This document shows, piece after piece, positions 23,992 through 32,966 of a stretch of 64,000 nt of DNA. Each line of letters opens with the position of its first letter. Position 1 is the stretch's first letter. Source of the stretch: Fibrivirga algicola (GTDB lineage: Bacteria > Bacteroidota > Bacteroidia > Cytophagales > Spirosomataceae); assembly GCF_011742925.1 (NCBI RefSeq), contig NZ_WAEL01000008.1, positions 186,001-250,000 of the forward strand. Direction: 5' to 3'. The notes beneath the pieces were generated by a model. The model had not been told where the DNA came from and made no database searches. It was given only the letters and a program-made list of their open reading frames with translations. The position numbers and the translations under genes were made by a program.

Positions 23992-26376
23992 CTAAAACGC
24001 CCATTTCAATCGAATAGCTATATTTCGACCCAGGTCGTTGGCATAATACCGGAATCGATTCAGATAGTCCCGGTACTGCACATCAAACAGATTCGTTGCT
24101 GTCAGACTGATTTCCATGTGTTGTTTCTCAGAGAACTGTAGGGTGCCGCCCACAGATGCTGTCCACAGGCTATAGGCAGGGGGAGGTACAACGAAATCAC
24201 TGTTGGCAGGTACCCTGTTTTGACGGGCAACCAATAGGTTACCAACACTGATATAGGGTTCCCGCCAGCGGCCGGCTCTGTCTGCACGTAACAGAGAATA
24301 TCGCAGGTTATTATCCCACCTGTTGGGCGGAATCATCACGATCGGCTGGTTGGTACGAACGTCCTGAACGTAAAGATAAGCAGGCTTAGTGGTCCAGTTC
24401 CAGCGCGTGTCTAATTTCACGTCTACAGTAGCGTCGATACCCATGTAAACGGCATCAGTCTGGGTATATTTAAAATAAGGAAATGCGCCACGAACGGTCA
24501 GTATAGGCTCAGGTTGCGGGCGCAGATACATGTAGTTTACAATGTAATTATATGAAAGCCCCACTTCCGCTTGCACCCGGTTACTTCGCCATTCCGTTGT
24601 GGCGTTCAGGCTACTATTGGTCTCAGGACGCAGTCGGGCGTCGCCCTGCTCGTAGGCCGCTGCACCATGATGAACCCCATCACTGAAGAGTTCGCTGATG
24701 TTGGGCGGTCGCCACGCTGTGCCCACATTTAGACGCGTAATCCAGTGATCGTTGTGGTAGTGCGTAACGCCCAACGTACCCGAGGGACTGGTATACACAA
24801 AAACCGGATCATCATAGATTCGATTGACGTACCTGAAAATTTGAAGCCGCCGCCAATCCATCCGTACCCCAAGCTCATACTCCCACGAACCATAACGCTT
24901 TTTGCCGATCCAGAACGTACCCAACGTTGCCAATTGAAAGTTAGGGATCAGCGGTCGTCCCGCCATAATATTGTACTGATACTGACCACTTACGCCCATT
25001 GTGCTGCTCCGGCCGTTGCGCGTTTGTCCTTCCCGAATCAGATCAGCGGAGTAACTCGTCAGCTGGAACCGGAGTTCGGGTCGATTCAATGAAGCTAATG
25101 AATCATTACGCGGCACATGCAGATCATACTCGCTTCGATCGTCTGTTTGGCGAGCCATAGTCAGGGTCCAATTTGTACCGGAAGCCGTTGTGTATGCCGT
25201 GCGCCACTTCAGCAGGTCATGCGTAATGTTCTGATTTGGGCGGCCAATGCCGTAACTGAAGCCTGTTTTTATCAACGGTTCTCCGCTGATTAGCACCTGC
25301 TGCAGATCAGTCAAACTACCGATATGCGATCCCGAGAAAATACCGATCTGTGAGGTAAACCGGCTATAGAAAAGCTCTGACTGCCACTGATTGGCCCGAT
25401 ACGCTATGGCAGTTGAACCATTCCGTTCACGCACACCTGTATTGGCCAAATAATAGGTTGGCGTCTTCAGGTTCCCCCCTTCTTTAGCAGTTCCCTGTAT
25501 GCGCCACCCAAAGCGAGACACGCCATTGGTCAACGAGCGACCAAAACTTCCTTCTGCCTGCGCAGAAAGTACACCTTGCTGGCCGTTGGAAAAACCGGCT
25601 ACATTCAGTTGACCATGCACTCCACCCGATGTTGGCAACAGAGCAGGTTCAACCAGAATAACGCCCCCAATAGCATCTGAGCCATATCGAACGCCCGCTG
25701 CGCCTTTTATCACGGATAACCGGCTGGCTACAAACGGATCAATTTCAGGTCCGTGTTCAGAACCCCACTGCTGTCCCTCTTGCCGAATACCATTATTCAA
25801 TATCAGTACACGACTGCTGTGCATGCCATGAATCACTGGCTTCACAACCGACGAACCGGTTTGCAGTGTGGTAACGCCAGCTAAGTTTCGGAGTGCATCA
25901 CCCAGTGTAAGGCCGCGGGTCTGTTCCAGCGCGCGCCCCTGCAAGGCTACAACAGCCTGACTGGACAGCGCGTCTGTTTTCTGCGCCGTTACTGTTACAT
26001 TCTGTAAATGCAGCACTTCCTCAGACAACAATACATCCTGCTGAACTTCGCCGGGCTGATGCTTGAGTTGAAGTTGTTGTTGAATTTCCCGGTAGCCTAC
26101 AATGCGGGCTATCAACGTATATGAGCCCTCACATAACCGGTCAATCCGATAGTGTCCCTGGTTGTCTGTCGCGGTACCCTGCCCTGTTTCTTTAACTACC
26201 AGTGTTGCTCCCGGTATGGGTTGTCGCGTCTCCCGATCCAGTACCTGGCCTTTAACAAAGCAATTACAAGCCTCCTGGCCCAACATGGGGAACGGATTAC
26301 CCAGCCCTAGCAGGAGCAGGCAGTATAACAGGCTACCAGAGGGAGTAAACGATAAACGAACTAGTCGACAGGCCAT
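23992..26376 (-). CDS. TonB-dependent receptor with N-terminal CarboxypepD_reg-like domain
   Basis: From the ATG at 26376 the protein is 794 residues. A TTG seven codons upstream lies inside the operator and is unlikely. It has a signal peptide, a cysteine pair EACNCFVKGQ just after it, and a carboxypeptidase-regulatory-like domain (ATLVVKETGQGTATDNQG). The plug domain shows LGDALRNLAGVTTLQ and RVLILNNGIRQEGQQWGSEH, followed by a 22-strand barrel ending in aromatic F (LKWAF). The plug resembles metal or vitamin receptors of the ZnuD/BtuB type more than SusC. The shared operator with the MerC/lipoprotein locus points to metal uptake, zinc being the first guess. Confidence 0.88.
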   Translation of the reverse strand: MACRLVRLSFTPSGSLLYCLLLLGLGNPFPMLGQEACNCFVKGQVLDRETRQPIPGATLVVKETGQGTATDNQGHYRIDRLCEGSYTLIARIVGYREIQQQLQLKHQPGEVQQDVLLSEEVLHLQNVTVTAQKTDALSSQAVVALQGRALEQTRGLTLGDALRNLAGVTTLQTGSSVVKPVIHGMHSSRVLILNNGIRQEGQQWGSEHGPEIDPFVASRLSVIKGAAGVRYGSDAIGGVILVEPALLPTSGGVHGQLNVAGFSNGQQGVLSAQAEGSFGRSLTNGVSRFGWRIQGTAKEGGNLKTPTYYLANTGVRERNGSTAIAYRANQWQSELFYSRFTSQIGIFSGSHIGSLTDLQQVLISGEPLIKTGFSYGIGRPNQNITHDLLKWRTAYTTASGTNWTLTMARQTDDRSEYDLHVPRNDSLASLNRPELRFQLTSYSADLIREGQTRNGRSSTMGVSGQYQYNIMAGRPLIPNFQLATLGTFWIGKKRYGSWEYELGVRMDWRRLQIFRYVNRIYDDPVFVYTSPSGTLGVTHYHNDHWITRLNVGTAWRPPNISELFSDGVHHGAAAYEQGDARLRPETNSSLNATTEWRSNRVQAEVGLSYNYIVNYMYLRPQPEPILTVRGAFPYFKYTQTDAVYMGIDATVDVKLDTRWNWTTKPAYLYVQDVRTNQPIVMIPPNRWDNNLRYSLLRADRAGRWREPYISVGNLLVARQNRVPANSDFVVPPPAYSLWTASVGGTLQFSEKQHMEISLTATNLFDVQYRDYLNRFRYYANDLGRNIAIRLKWAF

Positions 26377-26389
26377 TCCAATTAAGTTT

Positions 26390-26405
26390 CGCAACAAAGT
26401 TGCAA
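26390..26405 (-). promoter_or_regulatory. operator TTGCAAC-N3-GTTGCG before the TonB receptor
   Basis: Minus-strand TTGCAACTTTGTTGCG repeats the box at 18791-18806 with only the three central bases changed and in the same orientation to its gene. It ends 14 bp before the receptor ATG. A second imperfect inverted repeat, GTTACCAATTTGTTGCAAC, overlaps its upstream half. Confidence 0.65.
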
Positions 26406-26724
26406 CAAATTGGTAACGCTATTTTGAGCCAAGAGGCATGATTTTAAGGATTTTTTTTGTAGAGACATTTTTTTGTTTAACCTTTGACCTACAATTGTTG
26501 AACAAAGTAAACAAGGGGGATTCCACAATGTGGGGAAATATTTACCCATTGCTGTTAAGAATACCGCATTGAATACTAATTGGCACAGAAACAACCAACC
26601 ATTTAATTAGCTCACTATCAATTGATTGATCTCATTTAGTAGGGAATAAACCAGTACGCTTAAAACTTGGTCAGGAATTTGTCTAAGTGTCATCAAGATT
26701 GATTCAACAAAACTTTTCGTACTC
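26406..26724. other. intergenic region between the TonB receptor and the ECF sigma gene
   Basis: This AT-rich divergent spacer has T-runs near 26451 and 26467 and no open frame of interest. I see no full-consensus -7 box for the sigma gene; the nearest is GAATTTG around 26676. Nothing else is recognised. Confidence 0.4.
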
Positions 26725-27240
26725 ATGACTGCGCTCGAATTCACATATCACATTGGCAAAGTTTCAAAATCACTGCGCCCGTTCGCGCTCCGTTTGACGA
26801 AAGACTCGGAAGACGCCAATGACCTATTGCAGGACACACTGCTGAAAGCCTACACCAATCGCGATAAGTACACTGACGGTACTAACCTGAAAGCGTGGTT
26901 ATACACGATCATGAAAAATACATTTATTACCAATTATCAGCGTATGGTTCGTAAGAACACGTTTATCGATACGACCGATAATTTGCACTACATAAATTCA
27001 ACCGACAGCAGCACCGATAACTTAGCGTACTCATCGTTCGCTCAGGAAGATATTGCTCGGGCAGTAAACAACCTTGATGACACGTACCGGACTCCATTCA
27101 TGATGCACTTCCGGGGTTTCAAATACCACGAAATTGCCGCCAAACTGGATATCCCCATTGGTACGGTTAAAAACCGGATTCACATCGCCCGCAAAGAGCT
27201 GAAAAGCAAACTGCACGTATATGCTCACTTCGCCTCATAA
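26725..27240 (+). CDS. ECF-type RNA polymerase sigma factor
   Basis: The 171-residue protein has sigma region 2 (about 20-90; LTKDSEDANDLLQDTLLKAY) and region 4 (about 110-165; FKYHEIAAKLDIPIGTVKNR). There is no anti-sigma gene next to it. In Bacteroidota such a sigma factor often sits near carotenoid genes, and here crtI follows after 216 bp, but a good terminator (27338-27369) separates them. It may drive the crt genes from elsewhere; that link is inference. Confidence 0.9.
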   Translation: MTALEFTYHIGKVSKSLRPFALRLTKDSEDANDLLQDTLLKAYTNRDKYTDGTNLKAWLYTIMKNTFITNYQRMVRKNTFIDTTDNLHYINSTDSSTDNLAYSSFAQEDIARAVNNLDDTYRTPFMMHFRGFKYHEIAAKLDIPIGTVKNRIHIARKELKSKLHVYAHFAS

Positions 27241-27337
27241 GGTGTCGTAGTTCATTTCATCACAGGAAAATTTGTTTAACTTTTCCTGAACAAACAAATT
27301 GATTGAGTAGTTTTTGGTTAAAAAGAGGAAGGTTCTG

Positions 27338-27369
27338 AAAAGTTAGGTGCTTTGCATCTAACTTTTTTT
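27338..27369 (+). terminator. terminator after the ECF sigma gene
   Basis: Arms AAAGTTAGGTGC and GCATCTAACTTT (one G-T pair), TTT loop, followed by a T7 run. It makes crtI a separate transcript from the sigma gene. Upstream, CAGGAAAA/TTTTCCTG (27264-27288) forms another small hairpin. Confidence 0.82.
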
Positions 27370-27456
27370 GTGCTTATTGACGTGACGTTTTCTAGCCCGG
27401 ACGGCCCGCCCCAGCAGACCTCGTAGATAGGAAACTTGTAACCCGATACTGTTTTT

Positions 27457-28935
27457 ATGCCCCAACGTGTACTTGTCATTGGCGCCGGCTTTTCCGGTTT
27501 GTCAGTGGCTACCAGTCTGGCCCAAAAAGGCTATGATGTAACAATTGTTGAAAAAAATGAGATGGCCGGTGGCCGCGCCCGCGTTTTTCAGGCCAATGGC
27601 TTCACCTTCGATATGGGACCCAGTTGGTACTGGATGCCCGATGTGTTTGAGACTTATTTCGGCCGATTTGGCAAGAAACCGGCCGATTACTACGACCTGG
27701 TGCGGCTAGACCCTTCCTATAAAGTGGTGTTTGGCCCTACCGACGCCGTTGATCTACCCGCCAACATAACTGAACTCACAGCCCTCTTCAACAGCATTGA
27801 ACCTGGCAGCGGTGCGCAGTTGACTGAGTTCCTGCGGCAGGCTGCGTATAAATACGATGTGGGTATCAATAAGTTTGTTTGGAAGCCAAGCCGGTCAATT
27901 ACCGAGTTCATGAGCGTAAAACTCCTTTACGACGTTACCCGCCTTGATGTTTTTCAGTCGTTTGCCAGCCACGCCCGAAAGTTCTTCACCAATCCGAAGC
28001 TGCTACAACTGATCGAATTCCCGATTTTATTTCTGGGTGCTACGCCACAAAATACACCGGCGATGTACAGCCTGATGAATTATGCAGAGATGGCCCTGGG
28101 TACGTGGTATCCAATGGGTGGCATGCACAAGATTATCGAAGGCATGGTAGCGCTGGCAGAAGAACAAGGCGTAAAAATTCTGCTGAACCAAACGGTTGAG
28201 CATATCGAAACTACTCAGAACAAAGCAAAACGGGTACGTACTGATAAGGGCGTATTTGAAGCCGACGTTATAGTGGGCAGCGCTGATTATAACCACATTG
28301 AAACGGCGCTCGTTGATCCGGCCAAACGCAACTATGACGATAGTTACTGGGCCAAGCGCGTTATGGCCCCTTCTTCCCTCCTGTTCTACCTGGGCGTCAG
28401 CAAACGGATTCCGAAGCTGGAACACCACAATTTATTTTTCGACGAAGATTTTGGGCTGCACGCCCAGGAAATTTATGAAACGCCGAAGTGGCCGAGCAAA
28501 CCACTTTTTTACGCGTCAGCTCCGTCAAAAACTGACCCAAGTGTAGCGCCTGAGGGCTCAGAAAACCTGTTTTTACTAATTCCTGTCGCTCCTGACCTGG
28601 TCGACGATGAAGCCACACGTGAGCATTATTACCACCTAATTATGGATCGATTAGAGGCTTACGTTGGGGAATCTGTCCGCGATTTCGTAGTTTACAAACG
28701 AAGTTACGCGCACAGCGATTTCAAGAACGATTACAACGCCTTTCGGGGTAACGCGTACGGCTTGGCTAACACCCTCATGCAAACAGCCTTCCTGAAGCCG
28801 TCGCTTAAAAACAAAAAAGTGAGTAATCTGTTCTACACTGGACAGCTAACGGTTCCGGGGCCGGGGGTCCCGCCCTCGCTGATTTCTGGTTTAGTTGTAG
28901 CCGATGAAGTTGCCAAAGAATACCCGGTGGCCTAA
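27457..28935 (+). CDS. crtI: phytoene desaturase
   Basis: The 492-residue protein starts MPQRVLVIGAGFSGLSVATS with an FAD-binding GxGxxG at residues 9-14. It continues with GGRARVFQANGFTFDMGPSW and ends with the CrtI signature FYTGQLTVPGPGVPPSLISG. It desaturates phytoene stepwise towards lycopene at the membrane. It is followed by crtB after 45 bp, forming a minimal carotenoid operon; cyclase, ketolase and hydroxylase genes are not in the window. Confidence 0.95.
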   Translation: MPQRVLVIGAGFSGLSVATSLAQKGYDVTIVEKNEMAGGRARVFQANGFTFDMGPSWYWMPDVFETYFGRFGKKPADYYDLVRLDPSYKVVFGPTDAVDLPANITELTALFNSIEPGSGAQLTEFLRQAAYKYDVGINKFVWKPSRSITEFMSVKLLYDVTRLDVFQSFASHARKFFTNPKLLQLIEFPILFLGATPQNTPAMYSLMNYAEMALGTWYPMGGMHKIIEGMVALAEEQGVKILLNQTVEHIETTQNKAKRVRTDKGVFEADVIVGSADYNHIETALVDPAKRNYDDSYWAKRVMAPSSLLFYLGVSKRIPKLEHHNLFFDEDFGLHAQEIYETPKWPSKPLFYASAPSKTDPSVAPEGSENLFLLIPVAPDLVDDEATREHYYHLIMDRLEAYVGESVRDFVVYKRSYAHSDFKNDYNAFRGNAYGLANTLMQTAFLKPSLKNKKVSNLFYTGQLTVPGPGVPPSLISGLVVADEVAKEYPVA

Positions 28936-28980
28936 CCGCTTCCCTTTCCTAACCCAGACAGTATCTAAACCCTTTTGGTT

Positions 28981-29817
28981 ATGATGTCCCTTTTCAACCA
29001 GACTGCGCTGGAGTGCAGTAAGCTCATCACCGAGCGTTACAGCACCTCGTTCACGCTGGGAATTAAAACGCTCGACAAGAAATATCACCTCCCGATATAC
29101 GCTATTTACGGCTTCGTGCGCTATGCCGACGAGATTGTTGACACCTTCCACGATTACGATAAGCAGCGATTACTCGATCGATTCCGCGCCGATACGTACC
29201 TGGCCATCGAAGAAGGCATCAGCCTGAATCCAGTGCTCCATTCATTTCAGATCGTAGTACGTCAGTATAATATTGAACGCGACCTGATTGACGCCTTCCT
29301 GCGCAGCATGGAAATGGACCTGCATCAACACGATTATGACGCAGCGGGTTACTCCGACTATATCTACGGTTCGGCTGAAGTGGTGGGGCTGATGTGCCTG
29401 CGCGTTTTCTGCGAAGGTGACTGTGATGAATTTGACCGCCTCCGCGAGCCGGCCCGCAAACTTGGCTCCGCCTTTCAGAAAGTGAATTTCCTGCGCGATA
29501 TCAAGAGTGACTATCAGGAACGTGGACGTACCTACTTCCCCGGCGTAGATTTCACCGATTTTTCGCGCGATGCCAAACAACTGATCGAAGACGACATTCA
29601 GCGCGACTTCGACGAGGCTTACCAGGGTATTCTCAACCTGCCGAAAGGTGCCCGCATGGGCGTACATCTAGCCTATATTTATTACCTGAAGCTGTTCTGC
29701 AAAATCAAAGATATGCCGGCCTCCCGCATTCAGGAAGAGCGAATTCGAGTACCTGATCCACAAAAGCTGGTGCTGCTGGCTAAAACCATGGTCCAGTATC
29801 GATTTAATTTACTGTAA
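28981..29817 (+). CDS. crtB: phytoene/squalene synthase family protein (phytoene synthase)
   Basis: From the ATG at 28981 (a second ATG follows directly) the protein is 278 residues, normal for CrtB. The two aspartate-rich prenyl-diphosphate motifs are visible: YADEIVDTFHD and NFLRDIKSDYQERGRTYFP. It joins two geranylgeranyl diphosphates to phytoene. Its position directly after crtI decides for phytoene synthase over squalene synthase. It ends at a strong terminator 2 bp past the stop. Confidence 0.93.
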   Translation: MMSLFNQTALECSKLITERYSTSFTLGIKTLDKKYHLPIYAIYGFVRYADEIVDTFHDYDKQRLLDRFRADTYLAIEEGISLNPVLHSFQIVVRQYNIERDLIDAFLRSMEMDLHQHDYDAAGYSDYIYGSAEVVGLMCLRVFCEGDCDEFDRLREPARKLGSAFQKVNFLRDIKSDYQERGRTYFPGVDFTDFSRDAKQLIEDDIQRDFDEAYQGILNLPKGARMGVHLAYIYYLKLFCKIKDMPASRIQEERIRVPDPQKLVLLAKTMVQYRFNLL

Positions 29818-29818
29818 C

Positions 29819-29856
29819 AAAAGGCCCTACTCGACTTCGCGAGTAGGGCCTTTTTT
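29819..29856 (+). terminator. terminator of the crtI-crtB operon
   Basis: Arms AAAAGGCCCTACTCG and CGAGTAGGGCCTTTT around ACTTCG, followed by more T residues. Confidence 0.9.
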
Positions 29857-30112
29857 AACTTAGGGGCTACATCGATAGCAACACGTTGACTGACAAGAGG
29901 CTATGATTGCGTACGGCACGAAGATGACCACGCTACGGTAGATGTAAAGTGAGTATCCGCTACGCCCGTTTATGTAAATGATGCTACTTTAGCTATGCAG
30001 ATAACGTACCTACCGACGAACGATTTGACGCGACGGGTACGTTAGACTGTTAAATACGCATACACTTCCAACCGCGCTGGTCTCGCTGGTGCTTAACTGG
30101 TCAACGCTGCTC

Positions 30113-32020
30113 ATGAGCGACGCTATTAAACACGAATGTGGCATTGTACTGCTACGCCTTCGTAAGCCCTATCAGTATTATATCGACAAATACGGGACTC
30201 CCCTTTACGCCGCCAACAAGCTGTTTTTGCTGATGGAAAAGCAGGTGAACCGGGGTCAGGATGGGGCTGGGGTAGCCAACATTAAGCTCGATGTGCCGCC
30301 CGGTCATCGTTACATCAGCCGGTATCGGTCGGTCGAGCAGCAACCGGTTGCCGACGTCTTTGGCAAGATTAATAAGAAATTTGCCAAGGCCCTCAAGAAG
30401 AATAAAGACAAAGCCCGCGACGCCGCCTGGCTCCAGGAGAACGTAGCCTTTACCGGCGAAGTCTGGATGGGCCACCTGCGCTACGGCACCCACGGCAGCA
30501 ACGACATCGAAAACTGTCACCCCATGCTCCGCCAAAGCAACTGGCGCAGCCGAAACTTGGTTATGGCGGGTAATTTCAACATGACCAATGTCGATCAGCT
30601 CTTCAACAAGCTGGTATCACTGGGGCAACACCCCAAAGACTTTGTCGATACGGTGACGGTCATGGAAAAGATCGGCCACTTCCTCGACGAAGAAAACCAG
30701 CGCGTATTCGACCGGTTCAAGGGTATTTACGAAAACCCCGACCTGTCAGACATCATCGAAGATAACCTCGACCTGCAACGCGTACTCTACCGCTCGTGCC
30801 GCGACTTCGACGGGGGCTATGCCATGGTAGGCATGACGGGCTACGGCGCCTCCTTCGTGGCCCGCGACCCAGCCGGAATTCGTCCGGCTTATTACTACGC
30901 CGATGATGAAGTAGTAGTAGTGGCCTCAGAGAAGCCGGCTATCAAAACGGCCTTCAATGTCGAGTACAGCCAGATTCAGGAGGTGCAGCCGGGCCACGCC
31001 CTGATTATTGATAAATACGGCGAATACGGCGAGTATGAGTTCATCCAGCCCATCGAAAAACGGTCGTGCAGCTTTGAACGCATCTATTTCTCCCGCGCCA
31101 CCGACCCGGATATTTACAACGAGCGTAAAAAGTTGGGCCGCTTACTAGTGCCGCAGATTCTGGAGGAAGTCAATTACGACCTGGAGAACACAGTTTTCAG
31201 CTACATTCCGAACACCGCCGAAACAGCCTTTTTCGGCATGGTTGAAGGACTGGAAGACTATCTGGCCAAACAGCGCAAGAAAGCCATTATGGAGGGTATC
31301 CTCTTCGAGCAGGATCTCGACAAGGTACTTTCTTTCCGGCCCCGCATTGAAAAACTGGTGTCAAAAGATGTGAAGCTTCGCACCTTCATTACCGATGACG
31401 CCCACCGCGATGAGATGGTGGCCAACGTATACGATACAACGTACGAGGTGATTCGGAAAGGCATCGATACTATCGTTGTCGTAGACGACTCCATCGTTCG
31501 GGGTACTACTCTGGAGAAAAGTATTCTACGGATGCTTGATCGGTTAGGGCCTAAGAAAATCGTAATCGTCTCGTCGGCTCCGCAAATTCGCTTCCCCGAT
31601 TGCTATGGCATCGATATGTCGAAGGTGAAAGATTTTGTTGCGTTCCGGGCGGTATTGCAATTGCTCAACGAGCGTGGCATGAACCACATCGCCGACGAAG
31701 TGTACGCGCAGGCAGTAGCGGCTATTGAGTCGGGTAATGCCACAAACGTCAACTACGTGAAAGCCCTCTTCGCGCCATTTACGCATGACGAAATTTCGCG
31801 CAAGGTAGCCGACATCATCACACCACGCCGCAACGATACCGTTGACCTTAACGCTGAAGTAGCCGTGATTTATCAAACCGTGGAAAATCTGCACATTGCC
31901 TGCCCTAACCATTCGGGCGATTGGTACTTTACAGGCAATTACCCAACTCCAGGCGGCAATAAAGTTGTCAATAAAGCTTTTGTCAACTTCATGGAAGGCA
32001 AGGTAGTGCGCGCTTATTAA
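30113..32020 (+). CDS. long amidophosphoribosyltransferase-like protein
   Basis: From the ATG at 30113 the protein is 635 residues, against about 500 for PurF. It starts MSDAIKHECGIVLLRLRKPY: a short propeptide precedes the Cys that would be the glutaminase nucleophile. QVNRGQDGAGVANI and HLRYGTHGSNDIENCHPM are class II glutaminase motifs. The phosphoribosyltransferase PRPP loop is VVVDDSIVRGTT near 465. Extra length lies in insertions around 95-125 and 185-230 and a C-terminal extension. It may make phosphoribosylamine like PurF or act on another acceptor. Similar long paralogues occur in Bacteroidota. It stands alone with its own terminator. Confidence 0.82.
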   Translation: MSDAIKHECGIVLLRLRKPYQYYIDKYGTPLYAANKLFLLMEKQVNRGQDGAGVANIKLDVPPGHRYISRYRSVEQQPVADVFGKINKKFAKALKKNKDKARDAAWLQENVAFTGEVWMGHLRYGTHGSNDIENCHPMLRQSNWRSRNLVMAGNFNMTNVDQLFNKLVSLGQHPKDFVDTVTVMEKIGHFLDEENQRVFDRFKGIYENPDLSDIIEDNLDLQRVLYRSCRDFDGGYAMVGMTGYGASFVARDPAGIRPAYYYADDEVVVVASEKPAIKTAFNVEYSQIQEVQPGHALIIDKYGEYGEYEFIQPIEKRSCSFERIYFSRATDPDIYNERKKLGRLLVPQILEEVNYDLENTVFSYIPNTAETAFFGMVEGLEDYLAKQRKKAIMEGILFEQDLDKVLSFRPRIEKLVSKDVKLRTFITDDAHRDEMVANVYDTTYEVIRKGIDTIVVVDDSIVRGTTLEKSILRMLDRLGPKKIVIVSSAPQIRFPDCYGIDMSKVKDFVAFRAVLQLLNERGMNHIADEVYAQAVAAIESGNATNVNYVKALFAPFTHDEISRKVADIITPRRNDTVDLNAEVAVIYQTVENLHIACPNHSGDWYFTGNYPTPGGNKVVNKAFVNFMEGKVVRAY

Positions 32021-32038
32021 CGTACCTGAACTATATGG

Positions 32039-32074
32039 AAAAGGGTTGCCTCCCAGACGAGGCAACCCTTTTTT
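32039..32074 (+). terminator. terminator of the amidophosphoribosyltransferase-like gene
   Basis: Stem GGGTTGCCTC/GAGGCAACCC with a CCAGAC loop, flanked by A and T6 runs, 20 bp after the stop. Confidence 0.88.
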
Positions 32075-32240
32075 ATGGGAATATAGTGGCCGTTTCATCC
32101 GATTATCTCCATTCGTGCACTGATAGCATACGCTCAATAAGAAAAGTACAGTTGGCAGTCATCGTATGTGTAGCTTAATGCACACCAAGGATAGCAAACT
32201 AAATCCTTGATGATCAAGGCTATATAAACACAGGTGAGCT

Positions 32241-32801
32241 ATGAAACGTCGACATTTTCTGGAAGTATCCCTTGCCATTACCCCATTGGTTGGTACTGCT
32301 CATCAACAACCCATTGCTGACCATGACCAAAAAGGGTTCAAAGTGAAAGCGGGCGAAGGTAGGTACCACGGCCATATTCAACTGAAAGGCGTCAACGCCA
32401 ATATTCAGGACGTTAAAATTTCGGGCAAAGACACTAATGGTGGTCTGGCAATATTTGAACAGACAAGCCTATCCCCTAAACGGGGTACGCCCCTCCACAT
32501 TCATCCCCTACAGGATGAAATATTTCAGGTTCTGGACGGCGAGTACTTATTTCAGGTGGGTCAGGATAAATACCAGCTTACAACTGGCGATAGCATTTTT
32601 CTACCTCGGAATATAGCCCACGCTTGGACACAGATAAGCCCAAAAGGCCGCATGACTGTGATTGTGCAACCCGCTGGCAAACTCGAAGAGTTTTTTGTGC
32701 TGATGTCTAAGCTCGACAAAGAGCCAACAGAAGCTGAAATGGTCAGGCACTTTGCCGACCATGAAATGAAGATAGTGGGGCCGCCCCTAAAAGTCGATTA
32801 A
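32241..32801 (+). CDS. secreted cupin-domain protein
   Basis: The 186-residue protein starts MKRRHFLEVSLAITPLVGTA, a twin-arginine-like signal (RRHFLE). The cupin domain (about 75-140) has metal-ligand motif 1 HIHPLQDEIFQVLDGEY and motif 2 GDSIFLPRNIAHAW. Tat export suggests that it folds with its metal before export. The substrate is unknown; proteins of this shape include quercetinase-like dioxygenases and non-catalytic sugar-binding cupins. It lies upstream of the glycan locus but with a 165-bp gap, so co-transcription is uncertain. Confidence 0.82.
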   Translation: MKRRHFLEVSLAITPLVGTAHQQPIADHDQKGFKVKAGEGRYHGHIQLKGVNANIQDVKISGKDTNGGLAIFEQTSLSPKRGTPLHIHPLQDEIFQVLDGEYLFQVGQDKYQLTTGDSIFLPRNIAHAWTQISPKGRMTVIVQPAGKLEEFFVLMSKLDKEPTEAEMVRHFADHEMKIVGPPLKVD

Positions 32802-32966
32802 CTACTTTATTGACGCAGAGTTGACCTTCCTCTCTTACCAAACCACTCAGTAGAATAAATACTTAAGTAGCACGCTTTCGCCTGAATCAAAGTAATATTG
32901 CTTCCATTAGTATAGAGCGAAAATTTGCTTTAGCTACTATACACGCTTACACTTCATACCTGTGTG

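Noticed and set aside
31544-32137. 197-codon minus-strand frame over the end of the PurF-like gene
   Set aside because: It overlaps the phosphoribosyltransferase end on the other strand and runs through its terminator.
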